Positions 1-10,444 of a stretch of 64,000 nucleotides of DNA are shown piece after piece. Location: positions 59,192,756-59,256,755 of the forward strand of contig CM060731.1 in assembly GCA_030704615.1 (NCBI GenBank), given 5' to 3'. The notes under the pieces are model-generated. The model made no database searches. It saw only the letters and a list, made by a program, of their open reading frames with translations, and had not been told where the DNA came from. The DNA comes from Takakia lepidozioides. Taxonomy: Eukaryota; Streptophyta; Takakiopsida; Takakiales; Takakiaceae. Both the position numbers and the translations under genes were made by a program. The first letter of the stretch is position 1. The number at the start of each line of letters is the position of its first letter.

Positions 1-117
1 AAGCAAAATGCCTGAAAGATAAGAGTCTGCAGAGAAGGAAATGTCTTGGAGGTTTTGCTCCTCCGCAAGCTCCAGCAGGTTATGATCGTCGCCAAGTCGT
101 ACCACGTTGTCGTCCTC

Positions 118-447
118 TCATTCTGTCAGCTCAATGGGCCGCCCTTCTGCAGATCCAACTCCCACATCTCCAGCGGCCTCCACTGCATCCGTGTTTTTTG
201 AAATTGACTGCAAACCCACTATCTCCGCTTCCAGTCTCCCTAGGGGTTTTACTGGCGAAGCCATGGGCTCCTTCTGCTTCCTCGGCTTCCGAACTCTAGG
301 TGGGCTTTTCTGAGGCGATATCTGAGGTGTTGAATGAGGACTCGCCTGCCTCGATGCACTTCCACCTTGCGAGCGCAGCACCCGGGCAGGAGTATCCAAA
401 GTTGACTGTGTTGCCTCGCCCCCCTGCGATCCCTCCCCAGCTCCCAT
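118..447 (-). CDS. Hypothetical Ser/Pro/Lys-rich protein or exon
   Basis: An open frame of about 109 codons runs from an ATG at 447 to a TGA at 120-118. The product is Ser/Pro/Gln-rich in its first half (SPQKSPPRVRKPRKQKEP is a basic SP-type patch) and acidic at the end. I recognise no family. It lies on the same strand as the acidic ORF at 1785-1348, so both could be exons of one minus-strand gene, with the palindromic repeat array between them. No splice sites were confirmed. It could equally be a chance frame beside repeats. Confidence 0.25.
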   Translation of the reverse strand: MGAGEGSQGGEATQSTLDTPARVLRSQGGSASRQASPHSTPQISPQKSPPRVRKPRKQKEPMASPVKPLGRLEAEIVGLQSISKNTDAVEAAGDVGVGSAEGRPIELTE

Positions 448-647
448 GTCAAACAAACAGGAAAACATGAGACACTGCACGCAAAAAAAAAGGTGTAAAA
501 GGAATATTGCGTATGGAGTGCTTCACATCCGCAAAGCACGAATCTCTCACTGGTGGGCGATCCAAGTCTCCGGATAACGAGGTCTGCATTTCATGCATGA
601 GACGGAGCTGAAGTTGATTTTCAGATGACAAAGGCAATGACAAGGTG

Positions 648-1261
648 AGCTCAAATAGTGTGCGTTGACGCACACTGTTTGAGCTGCCATGTAAGTGATG
701 ATTGATCCTCAAATACATGCCGTTTGTGGCCGTTTTCAGATGAAAAATCAATGAGAAGGTGGGCTCAAACAGTGTGCGCCAACGCACACTGTTTGATCTG
801 CCAGATAAGTGTTCATTGATCCTCAAAGACATGCCCTATGTGGCCGATTTTCAAACGAAAAAGGCAATGATAAGGTTAGCTCAAACAGTGTGTGCCAACG
901 CACACTGTTTGAGCTGCCCGGTAAGTGATGATTGATCCTCAAATTCATACCCTATGTGGCCGATTTTCAGATGAAAAATCAATGAGAAGGTGGGCTCAAA
1001 CAGTGTGCGCCAACGCACACTGTTTGAGCTGCCAAATAGTGGAGGATTGAACCGGGCATAGTGGCCCTATCTGGCCGTTTTGCACACCATCAACCAAGTA
1101 AAATGCGGGCCTCAAACAGTGTGCGTCAACGCACACTGTTTCAGCTTCCAATTCGTGGTGGATTGAACCTGCCCTAGTTCCCCAATATGGCCGTTTCGCA
1201 CATCAACAAGCCAGCAAAATGGAAGGCTCAAACAGTGTGCGTCAACGCACACTGTTTAAGC
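648..1261. repeat. Six tandem ~115-bp units, each with a ~36-bp palindrome
   Basis: Six palindromes lie at about 648-685, 763-799, 878-915, 994-1030, 1111-1145 and 1226-1261. Their starts are 115-116 bp apart. The core reads CTCAAACAGTGTGCG, a 2-4 base centre (TTGA, CCAA or TCAA), then CGCACACTGTTTGAG. The ~80-bp linkers are also related: GATTGATCCTCAAA, CCTATGTGGCCG and ATGAAAAATCAATGAGAAGG recur in the first four units, and the last two have diverged. The palindromes are much better conserved than the linkers. This is a tandem array, not a CRISPR, because the linkers are homologous rather than unique. Confidence 0.93.
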
Positions 1262-1347
1262 TTTTTGTTCGCGGATGATGCAACCTGGCAGAGATGCCGT
1301 GTGCAGACTATTTTCGTATCGAAATAGAATCTCAACTTGGGTTCACA

Positions 1348-1785
1348 TCAGCAATGAAGCACATAGGTGGGTTTCAAAGATTGTACCTTTTTTTTGGCTG
1401 CTCCAGAAGACTCCCCAATCGCCGGGGACCCTTTGCGCTTCGGACTGCTCTCCACGCCTCGCATGTTCTGGAGCATCTCCCCCATCCTCTCTTCCACTAT
1501 TAGGTTCTTCGTGAGGCCAGCGTCAACATCATCTTCGGCGTCTGCCTCTCCCTCGGATGCAGTGTCCTCCTCATCTGTTCTTGGAACTATGGCAGGCTGC
1601 TGTTCTTCGCCGGATTCTTGCTCTTCCATCGCCGAACTTTCCTCTTTGCCCTCTTCTTCCGCCTTTTCCTCTTCGGCCACTCTTTCCATCCTCATTCTAT
1701 ATCTGGCTCTATTCCTATTTCTAGAGCTCGTGAAGTAGAATGACTTCCTTTTCTTCCTCCTCCGCTGGAAACAAGGGCTCCCCAC
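1348..1785 (-). CDS. Hypothetical acidic, Glu-rich protein or exon
   Basis: An open frame of 145 codons with a basic N-terminus (QRRRKKRKS, RNRNRARYRMR), a long Glu/Ala/Asp-rich middle that looks disordered or coiled, and a Ser/Lys-rich end (SSPKRKGSPAIGESSG). The opposite strand is also open here, which low-complexity sequence often allows, so coding is uncertain. It resembles the ORF at 447-118 in composition and strand. I recognise no family. It could be part of a captured or transposon-associated gene next to the MULE-like gene that starts at 2657 in the opposite direction. Confidence 0.3.
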   Translation of the reverse strand: MGSPCFQRRRKKRKSFYFTSSRNRNRARYRMRMERVAEEEKAEEEGKEESSAMEEQESGEEQQPAIVPRTDEEDTASEGEADAEDDVDAGLTKNLIVEERMGEMLQNMRGVESSPKRKGSPAIGESSGAAKKKVQSLKPTYVLHC

Positions 1786-2656
1786 GATGCCTCTAGAGCT
1801 CTCCAGTTTGACGTTTGCAACAAGGGTTGCTATTGCATGTAACCAAAATCAAAATTGGACATTGTCAACCGTATTTGGATGCGGGTGTTGTTATTGTGTG
1901 CGAACGGAATTCATCCATTTCGGCGTCTTTGTATTATTCAAGAAATAAAGTGCTAGAAAATATGTACATCCGTTGCATGTACTTGTGATATATGTCAGAT
2001 GTACTTCGACGCCTGCCAATATATGGCGGCCTTCTTGCATTGTTTCAAATTCGGAAGTGCCGTAGAAATCTAATGCTAGTTCAATTTGGAGCAGTTCTTG
2101 CAGATTTGCCATGAATGTTGTGCTTCACAAATGCATCCACGTGTGTCAAACTGCCTGCCCTGTGCTTTGCATTTTGCCGTCATCGTCGCCATGGGGTCAT
2201 TCGGTATAAAGGGTTGTGTCGGAAATGATCTTGTGTTGCACACATCCGTGCGAGGTGACTCTTGGAGTGTCAGTGTTTGTGCTGTGCTCTTCTGGCACGG
2301 CACAACCTCATTACATTCGGGGTCTTCTTGTTTACTGCTCTCCAGGGTTGTTGCCATCTTTCCATAAATGATGGTTTCATGTCATGTTCAGGGTTTGTTT
2401 TTCATCCAAAAACAGCACGGCTTCTTGTGGCTTCCTGTGTTTGAAAACAGTTTTTCTAGTTGGTGTCTCTCAGCGTGGTTGTCTGCGAAGTTCAGTGCAT
2501 GTCATTCCTATATCCTTTTGATGCATCGCCCGCAGCCTTTGAGTGCTACCCTTGTTGACCTCAATTTTTTTTGTGGTGGATCCCCTTTCGAGAATTGCGG
2601 GCTATCAGTTCGGGGATTCCGTTGTGAATCGAAAGTTTCGGTCAGCGTAGGAAAAC

Positions 2657-5512
2657 ATGTCCAGGGAGCGAGATAGACTAGCCCAATTTCATTCCAATGC
2701 AAGTAGTCTTCCACTGACTGCCACTGCAGACGACGATGGGTTTGCAGTTGTTCATGAGGATGAGCTGGTTACAGTGTTCCCACTGGAATTGGGTTCTCTG
2801 CTTGTTCAAAAAGAGGTGTATGACGAGGATGGGAATTTGGATTCTGGACATTTGGAGAAACCATTGGTTGGCGAGTGTGGAAGGAAGTGGAGAGTCCTTC
2901 CAGGCACATACCGTATCCTTGGAAAAGAGAGAAGACAATCAGCAGGATCAGTCATTACCCCTGGAACTGCAGCATCGGTCGTGCAGCAAAAGGGCAAAGT
3001 TCATGTGAAACAAGAGGTGAACACATCCACTACATTCGTGACTTTTTCAGACTCGTCCTTGGAGGATGTTTCTGAGATTCCTCCGCCAGTGCAGACTCCA
3101 TTCTTGGATGAATCCAAATTGCAAGAGATAACGAGTGTCATTCCAAAATTGAAAGCCCTCGCAGGGGTGCCTGGGTGCAAGAGCGAGCTGCGTTTTGTTG
3201 ATTGGGAGTCCCTTCGTGTGCAGCGGGTTCAATACGTGCCAGCAGAGTTTGATGGGGACATCTTGTTTGAGCTCAACCCTCCCACGTCTTCCAATGGACT
3301 GGCTGGGCTTCTGCAGGGCATGGACAAGAAACATGACGGACACCCTTGGTGTAGGACAAAACGTCAAACATCCACAACGACATTGGATTGAAATTTCGAA
3401 GGTCGGTTTGCGTTGGGCATTGCAAGTGCCTGAATATATCTTGCCCTCGCCTGAGAAATAGCGCTCAACCAAACGAAAGTGAGTGGGAAGGTGTGCCTCT
3501 GAATCCTTTCACCCCAGGACTTGCCCCTCCCAAGACCAATACTTTTGTGTGCAGGTTCTGCAAACTTTCCCCGTCCTGTGTTTCTGTGTGCCACGCTCGT
3601 ATGTACCAGGTGGCACACCGATGCAAGACAATGACTCGTGCCTGCATTCATATGGGTGCACACGAGCATCCTGTGTCCAAAGGAAGTTGCAGGGATAGCG
3701 TGGACATCGCTAGAAATATGCTGAAGCAGGAGTTCCACAATGCCCCTTGTGCAACACCTTCTGCTATAGCGCTTGCAGCTAGCAAGGCTTTCCTGGAAAA
3801 ACACATATTGGGTGAAGGGGATTCGACCCAACCAATGTTGGATGCAGATTCGCTTGATGCAGTGATGGACCATTTCTCCATGTTGAGCTCTCCCAATATT
3901 CGAAACCAAGTGAATGCACTCAGAGTCGGCACAGGCACTGCTGGATTCATGGACAACATTATGGACCTCAAACTGAGAAGTCGCTATGAATTCATTCAAA
4001 ACAGTATCTTCCCTGGCCAAGGCTCGTCCAAGGTATATTTGTTCAAGATGTCCACAGTGGGCGAAGGCAGTGGTGTGAGCATTGTCCGCCGAATGCAACC
4101 TGGAGGAGATTTGGCAAAATGTTGGTTGATGTTTGATCACTGCAAACGGGTGAAGGGTTGGACAACCATGGCGTGCCATGTGTATGATCCAGCGTACCAG
4201 CGTGTGCTCTCAATAGCAATTTGTGATATGCAGTCGGAGGACACTGAATCCCAGATGCTCATGTGGAATTCGCTCCTGGCCATCATGCAGCGCAATGGAG
4301 TACAGAACACAAATTATGCGGGCTTCATGGCTGATAGTGCACAGGCAAATTTCAATGCAGTGCGGCGCGTGTTTGGTTCGGGGGATCCTAAGGTCCCAAT
4401 GGAAAATAGGGAGCGCACATGCCTCTTCCATTGGAGTCAATCTCTGGCACGTCATACAAAGCGTTGCATTCGCCCTGACCTTCAGTTGGAGCAAAGAAGG
4501 CTCTGTCTCAAGTACAAAAATGCCAACTCAATGGGAGAAGCTGAGAGCACTTACCAAGCAATCCGGGCTTGGTGGTTCTCCTCTGGTGCTGCTACTGGTA
4601 TCTACCTGAAGGAGTTGGAGGACTGGTTGGTTTTCTGGCACTTCAGATACAGACAGTGGGGAGCTTTCATGACAACGGTAAGCCTCTTGAATCCCAAAAT
4701 CACAAATTTTGCATCGTGCCTCTTCATTTGGAGTTCTTGGATTGTCGCTTGCAGAACCTCTTCCATTTCCTTTCCTTCCTCACATTTCCATGCAATGCCT
4801 CCTGCAGGACATGTCCTTGGAGGACTTGGCCGACATGCCATCCTGTAATTTGGCGGAGACTGTTCATAACGCCTGGATGCAGCAATCTACCAAAGTAGGT
4901 TGTGACTTGTATGTGGCCATTGCTGATGACATGGTGCGGGCACTTACAGAACAAACTAGGTACCGCAATTTTCTAATGGGACGGGGTGGAGGCAAGGGCC
5001 CCGGTACAACTTTGTTGATGCTAAGGGCTGCGAGTAGGTCCGGAGACCCATCGAAGATGGCCAGAGCTCTGAACAGGTGCACTGAAGGCTCCCCTTTGCA
5101 ATCCAGGCTCCCTCATTTGGAAGGCGAGGAAAGATTTGGATCATGCAAAAGGAAATTGAACACTCTTCCAGGGTCAGATGGAGATTCCCATCGCCCAGAC
5201 AGGGTCAATTTCTTTGTGCCAAAGGTGTCTCCAGTGCAGACTAAGTCGTGTGCCAGCCCCTTCCCAGGTGGGTCCTCCTCCTGTGGAGCAGGTGCAAAAC
5301 ATGCAAGCACAACAGCAGGAATCCCATTGGAGGAGGTGGTGGCCATGGTGCAGGAATCTGATTGCATTGATAGTGAGAGGCATATAGAACGCACCCCACC
5401 AGGATCTAGAGTTGCTTGCATGGCAATTCGGACCCCCTCTTTCAAGAAATGCAAATCAAAAATATGCAAAGGCTCCAGGGGGACTCCAGCTCCAACATTC
5501 ACAGGGTTGTTC
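2657..5512 (+). pseudogene. MULE-like transposase gene, 5' part, cut by a retrotransposon
   Basis: ATG at 2657. The first frame runs to about 3354, where the reading must shift; one extra G in the GG at 3354-3355 would join it to the frame covering 3356-4677. An intron with GT...AG ends fits 4678-4807, and coding resumes at 4808. The product has a Cys-rich patch after the join, then a Mutator-type DDE core: MADSAQANFNAV carries the second Asp and CLFHWSQSLA is the C..H signature that follows it. The last exon ends mid-codon-series at 5512, where the LTR element begins. The 3' part resumes in the same frame at 19175, with one copy of the 5-bp target duplication discounted. The gene was therefore probably intact before the insertion. 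It is either a MULE or a MULE-derived host gene; I saw no terminal inverted repeats. Confidence 0.75.
5508..5512. repeat. Target site duplication (left copy), TGTTC
   Basis: TGTTC directly precedes the left LTR and is repeated exactly at 19170-19174 after the right LTR. Five base pairs is the usual Ty3/gypsy duplication length. It shows that this is an intact insertion and not a recombined or rearranged element. Confidence 0.95.
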
Positions 5513-6500
5513 TGTCGCGCGGCTTTTACTCACCCATCCCTTCGCTATCCGAGGCGGAAACTCCAAGATAGAAGAGTTGGAAATCTCTAAGTACTCAGCC
5601 CGCTCAGAACAATCAGTCATGACCTACAGCTAGTGTATCATGGGGGTGTTTCCTATTTGTTTTCCTTTCCGCATTCATGTTAGCTAGCTACCTTACTATT
5701 GATAATTAAGTATCAGTTTGCTTCATCAATCTATCGGATTCCATCAACTCATCCATTCATTCCACAGCTTCACTCAGATCTCTCTACACAGTGTGAGTAT
5801 GAAGTATGTATCAGATTAATATCTATCAAGTATCAGGCTGAAGCCATGGTGTCTCTAATCTACTCTACATTACAATTCTATAGCTTGCATTCATCAAGTA
5901 ACAACAGATCGTCACTTCTCCTACTCCGTGCTCTTCATCTTTCCACTCAGAGATGTGCTCTCCCCTCTATTTCCAAGCCCTGATGCCAGAAGTCCCCCCC
6001 AAGAAGTGATCTCCCCCCAATCCATCCTCTCCCAGTCCTTGCTCCTAGCTTTATATTCCTACCCGTTGTTCTAACCGTTTCCCTTACTAACCGTCGTCCG
6101 TGAACTAACATGTTCCATTCGCAGGTGTTGTTCCTCACAGTCGTTCCCTGTCCTGCTATCCGTTCCTTATGGTCGTGACAGCTGTGTCAAGCTGTGACTG
6201 GCTGTGTGAAACTGTGACGGGCTGTGACTGGCTGTGCGACTGTGTGGCTGTGCCGGGCTGTGTCGGCTGTGCGAAGCTGTGACGGGCTGTGTTGGCTGTG
6301 ACTGGCTGTGTTGACTGTGTCTGGCTGTGTCGGCTGTGTCGGGCTGTGACGGGTTGTGTTGGCTGTGACGGGCTGTGTAACCCCCCTCTAAAGTGCGCTG
6401 CTGTCACCCCTAAGGCTCCTGTTGGTCTCAGTCTGTGCAAAAATTAAGGGTACCCCACAGATCCCGTATAAGTGTCTAAGTCCCAGACAGTCCTCTAACA
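5513..6500 (-). repeat. 3' LTR (left, 988 bp)
   Basis: It matches the right LTR without a visible difference from 5513 to about 6213, then differs in the CTGTG minisatellite (6170-6385). It lacks a 428-bp block that the right LTR has at 18698-19125; a short unrelated stretch, about 6451-6457, stands in its place. The shared end, 6459-6500, matches 19128-19169. Because U3 lies at the right-hand end in this orientation, the missing block is U3 sequence. Confidence 0.95.
6170..6385. repeat. CTGTG minisatellite inside the 3' LTR
   Basis: About 20 degenerate 9-11 bp units of the form GGCTGTGACGG or GGCTGTGTCGG. Unit order and number differ from the matching stretch of the right LTR (18420-18635), so this is the fastest-changing part of the otherwise near-identical LTRs. 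A related array on the same strand lies inside the element at 10797-11037. Confidence 0.9.
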
Positions 6501-6520
6501 TTACCCCTTCCCCTCTCAAA
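6501..6520 (-). promoter_or_regulatory. Polypurine tract (plus-strand primer)
   Basis: On the coding strand the bases next to the 3' LTR read GAGAGGGGAAGGGGTAA, a near-pure purine run ending at the LTR TG. This is the expected position and composition of the primer for second-strand synthesis. Confidence 0.8.
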
Positions 6521-6538
6521 AAGCCGTGTCCTCACGGT

Positions 6539-8614
6539 TTACTGATTGGGATTAGCAAACCTTTGTGAGCGAGCACCTTTCTGACGTTGAGAGTTTCGTG
6601 GCGGACTGTGTGTACGAGCCCGAGGTCTGTCACTGGTTGACGGAGATGATTGAACACTACCCGGATAAGTGAGGCCCTCTGGAGGCTGATATCGAGGTAA
6701 CCTTTCAGGCATAGGAGACCCCCGTCGCTTCTTCTCTGCCATCTGAATTGCATAGTCTTCTCCCATGTCAAAAGAATCCGCTGAAGAAACAGTTGTATCA
6801 GAATCCTCATCGCCTCTCAGGTGTTTTAATTGTCGAACTTTTTGTGGAATCCTCTGGGGCATACAATGTTGTCCTACCATGTCTGGAAGTTTATATTTTA
6901 AAACTTGCTGTAAACGCTGAATGGCAAAATTGGTGAAGACCCTGAGCTCCTTGTCTGTCCAGGTGAGTGGGGTACCAATGACTTGTGAATTGTGCAAGTA
7001 TTTCCATGCCACATGTCCCTTATAGAAAATATCATCAATGCCGAATTTCTGTGTTGACAAATTGTTCCAGGCCGCATGAAACCATGAACGAATTTGAGAA
7101 TCCTTTTGCATCATAACTTTTGCCTCATATAGGTACATATGAGGTGGCACTGAAGGTAAGACCCAATGATCCCCACTGGAATAACTCAGAAAGCGCGATT
7201 GCATCTTGTGCTGCTCAATGTGATAACGTACCAGAAAACAAGCAGCGTAGTATAACCCGCATCCCATGACAATACTTGCTACCTCCTTGGTCTTGGTATA
7301 AATGAATCCATGTACAACTTGGAAGGCAATTAATTCCTTCAACATTGTACCTGCCTCATGCCAGTATTGTGCAAAGTGATGATCCTCAATTGGTCGATTG
7401 TTCGGAAGAACTTTAGTCCTAGTTGCCACTGGCAGCCAAATGCGCATGATTTGGTAGTAATGTGCCAATGACTGCGGAGGACTAAATTCTTTCCAAGCCA
7501 AATCCAACATGATGGGAATTTGGTTGAAGGGCATAATCATAGCCCTACTGTACTCCCTTGCAGCTGGAGTTTTAGGTGGGTTAAAAGCAGCATTGCCCCA
7601 TACCTCAGGCTGTGGTGGCTGTGGTGTGGTTGTAGTAACAACAGGGTCAGCTACTGGCACAGTGACTTGTTGTGGTGTTGGTGGCACTGGCTCTTGTATC
7701 ATTGGCATCTCCTGCACCTCCTGTGAAGAAGACTGAAAAGCCAAAGTTCTGGCTTGTAAATAAGAAGCCATTAGCTGTTCCTCAGGTATATAGACTCTTT
7801 TGTCGATATTTGAAGTGAGGTCCTCCACTTGAGTCTGCAGTCCGTCTACATCCTCCTGTAACTCTGCTATCCTACTATAGACATTGTCTATAGTAGTTGT
7901 GGCAATGTTCTGCACTTGCAGTCTGAGCTCATTCATCTCGCTTTGGGTGAGCTTTCGTGGTGCTTTGCCCTCCACTGGCCCTTGTGCTAACCAGACCTGC
8001 ATAAGGTGGTTATCCACCAAGTTGCTTGTGGTTCCTCTGAGAGTGTGCTCCTCTCTCAGTTTGTACACATCTAATTGCTGTTGTAAAGCCTCCATGCGCT
8101 TCGCATGAGGTTCAACCAAATTCGCATAGGCAGCAAGTAGATTATTGGCTTCCTTCCAAGCCTTGTTAGTGACCGAGATTTCATTTCTATTGGCCATGAT
8201 CGTTTGTTGCAACTCCAGGATGTGCCTCTCTTGATCAGCTTCAATCTGCCTGTATTGCTTGAAAGTATCCTCATTGCGACAGATTGTATTTTTCATATCG
8301 ACAATGAGTTTCATTTGCTCAACATTCTCTGCTTCTGCCTTCGTACATTTTTCCGCTTGACTGTTTATTTCTTTTGTAGATTGGTCAAGCATAGTTGTGA
8401 ATGTAGCACATTGTATGGCCATCCTGTCATGCACTGTCTGCAACTCCGTATGTAGTGCATTCACTTCTTGCAACTTGCTTTCATGCTTCACCTGCATTTG
8501 GTATAGCTGTTGCTTATGTGCTTCGTGCAACTGGTCTTGCGCGAGGCCTGCCTCAATCAATTGTTCCTTGGCCAATTGCAAAGCCGTTTCTGTATTCTCC
8601 AAGTCTTGCTGCAT
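6539..8614 (-). CDS. Extra 3' ORF of the retrotransposon, C-terminal part (coiled coil)
   Basis: A 691-codon frame, the largest open frame in the element, sits between integrase and the 3' LTR in sense orientation. The first ~210 residues are Gln/Glu/Leu/Lys-rich with heptad-like spacing and suggest a long coiled coil. A second coiled stretch follows near residues 225-275, then a Pro/Thr/Gln linker. A more globular, Trp/Tyr-rich region follows (residues ~350-590), with one moderately hydrophobic run (ASIVMGCGLYYAACFLV). The tail is Ser/Pro/Arg-rich. I see no gag, pol or known env signature. Its frame joins the upstream ORF (8557-9726) if one base is restored at the CC at 8626-8627. The function is unknown; Tat/Athila elements often carry unassigned or env-like ORFs here. 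Confidence 0.8.
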   Translation of the reverse strand: MQQDLENTETALQLAKEQLIEAGLAQDQLHEAHKQQLYQMQVKHESKLQEVNALHTELQTVHDRMAIQCATFTTMLDQSTKEINSQAEKCTKAEAENVEQMKLIVDMKNTICRNEDTFKQYRQIEADQERHILELQQTIMANRNEISVTNKAWKEANNLLAAYANLVEPHAKRMEALQQQLDVYKLREEHTLRGTTSNLVDNHLMQVWLAQGPVEGKAPRKLTQSEMNELRLQVQNIATTTIDNVYSRIAELQEDVDGLQTQVEDLTSNIDKRVYIPEEQLMASYLQARTLAFQSSSQEVQEMPMIQEPVPPTPQQVTVPVADPVVTTTTPQPPQPEVWGNAAFNPPKTPAAREYSRAMIMPFNQIPIMLDLAWKEFSPPQSLAHYYQIMRIWLPVATRTKVLPNNRPIEDHHFAQYWHEAGTMLKELIAFQVVHGFIYTKTKEVASIVMGCGLYYAACFLVRYHIEQHKMQSRFLSYSSGDHWVLPSVPPHMYLYEAKVMMQKDSQIRSWFHAAWNNLSTQKFGIDDIFYKGHVAWKYLHNSQVIGTPLTWTDKELRVFTNFAIQRLQQVLKYKLPDMVGQHCMPQRIPQKVRQLKHLRGDEDSDTTVSSADSFDMGEDYAIQMAEKKRRGSPMPERLPRYQPPEGLTYPGSVQSSPSTSDRPRARTHSPPRNSQRQKGARSQRFANPNQ

Positions 8615-9726
8615 CTTGAGAGTGACCTCTCATCGACCTTGTTTGCACACTCAGTGGCTAGTCGAGCCTCAAACTCCTTCCTGAGTTCCTCTCTCAAGGC
8701 TGTCAATTGGGTAGTTGGAACATGGGATTTGACATAAGTCCCCAACAAATTAAGTGTCCTGCCTATGGAACTCATAAGCATTGCCTGTTGAGGGTCATCA
8801 TGGTGAGCTTGCTGCTGTTCTTCCTGATCCTCAACAGTGTGATGTCTCACGAACCACTCAGGCCATTGTCCCACCAGATTTTCTTCCTGAACCACTTCAT
8901 CCATCACCGGTGCTGCAGTGTCTTGACATTCTACCTGTGGTACCTCCGGCACAGGTGTGTGTATTATATGCACCTCAGGATTTCCCTTGGGCAACTGTTG
9001 CACCTCTGGAATCTCTGTCTCCTTGACCAGACCAGAATATTCATAGAGAAGGTCCCCCTTCTCAATTTCTGCCACTATCTGTTCTGTAGTGGGAATATCT
9101 AACCCTTCTTTTTCCAAATCAATTATTTCTGGTTGAGCTGCATGGACAACTTGTGGTAACCTTGTGACAAGCCGATCATCTGGCTGTGATGGCTGTGATA
9201 CTGAAGTAACTTCCTCTTCCCTCTCTGAAGGTCCTGCTTCTAGTAATAGCAGTTCTCTGTGCTGCTGTGCCCCTTCCTGCACAAAAACTTGGGAAACATT
9301 ATCATGCGGATTCCGTGAAGCCAGTGGATCCGCCACTACAGTCTTTCCCCGCCTCTGTCTCTTATTCTCGGGTTGCCCTGCCAGTCCACCCTCACTGTGT
9401 GAAGAGCCTTGCTCTTCCATTGCAGTGGTTTCTGGCTCAAACACTCCCATCTCCTTTCTTTCTCGAGCATCAAGTATGCCAGAATCAAGAATTATTTGAG
9501 CAATGATTGGGCCAGACACTATGATAGGAGACTTTGCGGCAGTACCCTGTAATCTTTTCATCTCCTCTACCAGTGCGTTGTACATTATGTCCGCCCATTC
9601 TACCTCTTCTCCTCTCAGGGCTTTGAGTATTTCTTCTGTGAAGGATCTGCTCAAATACTGTTGGTTCTGTTTCATGGCAAACAGAACGTTCAATACCTGG
9701 CCTACCTCCCTTAGCCCTGGGTACAC
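8557..9726 (-). CDS. Extra 3' ORF, middle part
   Basis: A 389-codon frame in sense orientation. It begins with a helical-looking region (LREVGQVLNVLFAMKQNQQY), passes through a basic patch (PENKRQRRGKTVV, a possible nuclear signal) and a long acidic, Pro/Gln/Val-rich disordered region, and ends in a coiled stretch (LTALREELRKEFEARLA) that leads into the coiled coil of 6539-8614. Its frame is open upstream of 9726 and meets the 9711-10220 frame if one base is restored at the AA at 9776-9777. No family was recognised. Confidence 0.75.
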   Translation of the reverse strand: MYPGLREVGQVLNVLFAMKQNQQYLSRSFTEEILKALRGEEVEWADIMYNALVEEMKRLQGTAAKSPIIVSGPIIAQIILDSGILDARERKEMGVFEPETTAMEEQGSSHSEGGLAGQPENKRQRRGKTVVADPLASRNPHDNVSQVFVQEGAQQHRELLLLEAGPSEREEEVTSVSQPSQPDDRLVTRLPQVVHAAQPEIIDLEKEGLDIPTTEQIVAEIEKGDLLYEYSGLVKETEIPEVQQLPKGNPEVHIIHTPVPEVPQVECQDTAAPVMDEVVQEENLVGQWPEWFVRHHTVEDQEEQQQAHHDDPQQAMLMSSIGRTLNLLGTYVKSHVPTTQLTALREELRKEFEARLATECANKVDERSLSRCSKTWRIQKRLCNWPRNN

Positions 9727-10309
9727 GGCCTTGGTACAAGCATAACCCTGAGTTTTAAAGAAACTCCCTTCTTGGAATAAGTCCCTATTTGCAGTCTTGC
9801 CCTGTGCTCCTCCACATGCACCTGACCTGCTGGCAATTGAAACAATTGCTGTAGGTATAGGGGAGTAATTTCTAATTCAACTCCCTTCACCGTTGTTGCT
9901 CCTGTCTTAGGCTCAAAGTTCTGCAAGAATTGTAACATGTACTGTCTATGGTGCAATGTCCAATCTTTGCTTTGCAATCCTTGCAATCTCAGCTCCTTCA
10001 GTAACTGTACCGCCTGTGGAGTAGCAATCGTTTGTTTCTGCAGGATTGTGGTGCTCTTCACCCTGATTTCCTCCATTCCTCTCACTCTCTTCATTCTAGA
10101 CCCACAGAAATGTTTTGGCTGTAACAATTGAAGAAATGCCTGCAGGGCACAAAGCATAAACGTATGGTTGCCACAAAAACTATGGGTAATTTCTTGTAAG
10201 CCTGCGGGGCTTGCAAGCATCGATCAAGAGAAAAGATCCGCTCTGTTCTTTTGTGTCTATGCCACTGCGTAAGTAATATTGCGAGCGTATAGTCTGTTAG
10301 TTCCTCCAT
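9711..10309 (-). CDS. Extra 3' ORF, N-terminal part
   Basis: The first ATG is at 10309 (MEELTDYTLAILLTQWHRHK). The frame shifts near 10200 in a C-rich stretch and then stays open to about 9776. The product looks folded and helical (LCALQAFLQLLQPKHF, LLKELRLQGLQSKDW, HHRQYMLQFLQNFEP). With the two downstream parts it would form a single protein of about 1,250 residues. It starts only ~135 bp after the stop of the integrase ORF (10445), so it would need a spliced RNA, an internal start or its own promoter. Confidence 0.65.
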
Positions 10310-10444
10310 AGCTTCAAAGCTATAGCATTGATGGACTGTCCCGTCGAGACGCCCGTTACTTAGAACGACGCCGACTCTTGCGCTTAAATTCCCTCCAATT
10401 TCTTGATCTCTTTTCAGGCTTTCGATTGGCTGTAACCGCTGTGA

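Noticed and set aside
648-1261. CRISPR-like array
   Set aside because: The regularly spaced repeats suggested CRISPR, but linkers are homologous to each other, the genome is a plant and no cas genes exist.
2076-2357. Minus-strand ATG frame of 93 codons, Cys-rich at its end
   Set aside because: The opposite strand is equally open and no family, splice site or neighbour supports it.
5699-6138. Open frames on both strands in the left LTR (repeated identically at 17944-18383)
   Set aside because: They are copies of LTR sequence, conserved only because the two LTRs are the same age.
7190-7260. Env-like transmembrane segment in the extra ORF
   Set aside because: Only one moderately hydrophobic run, with no signal peptide or cleavage site; not enough to call an envelope protein.
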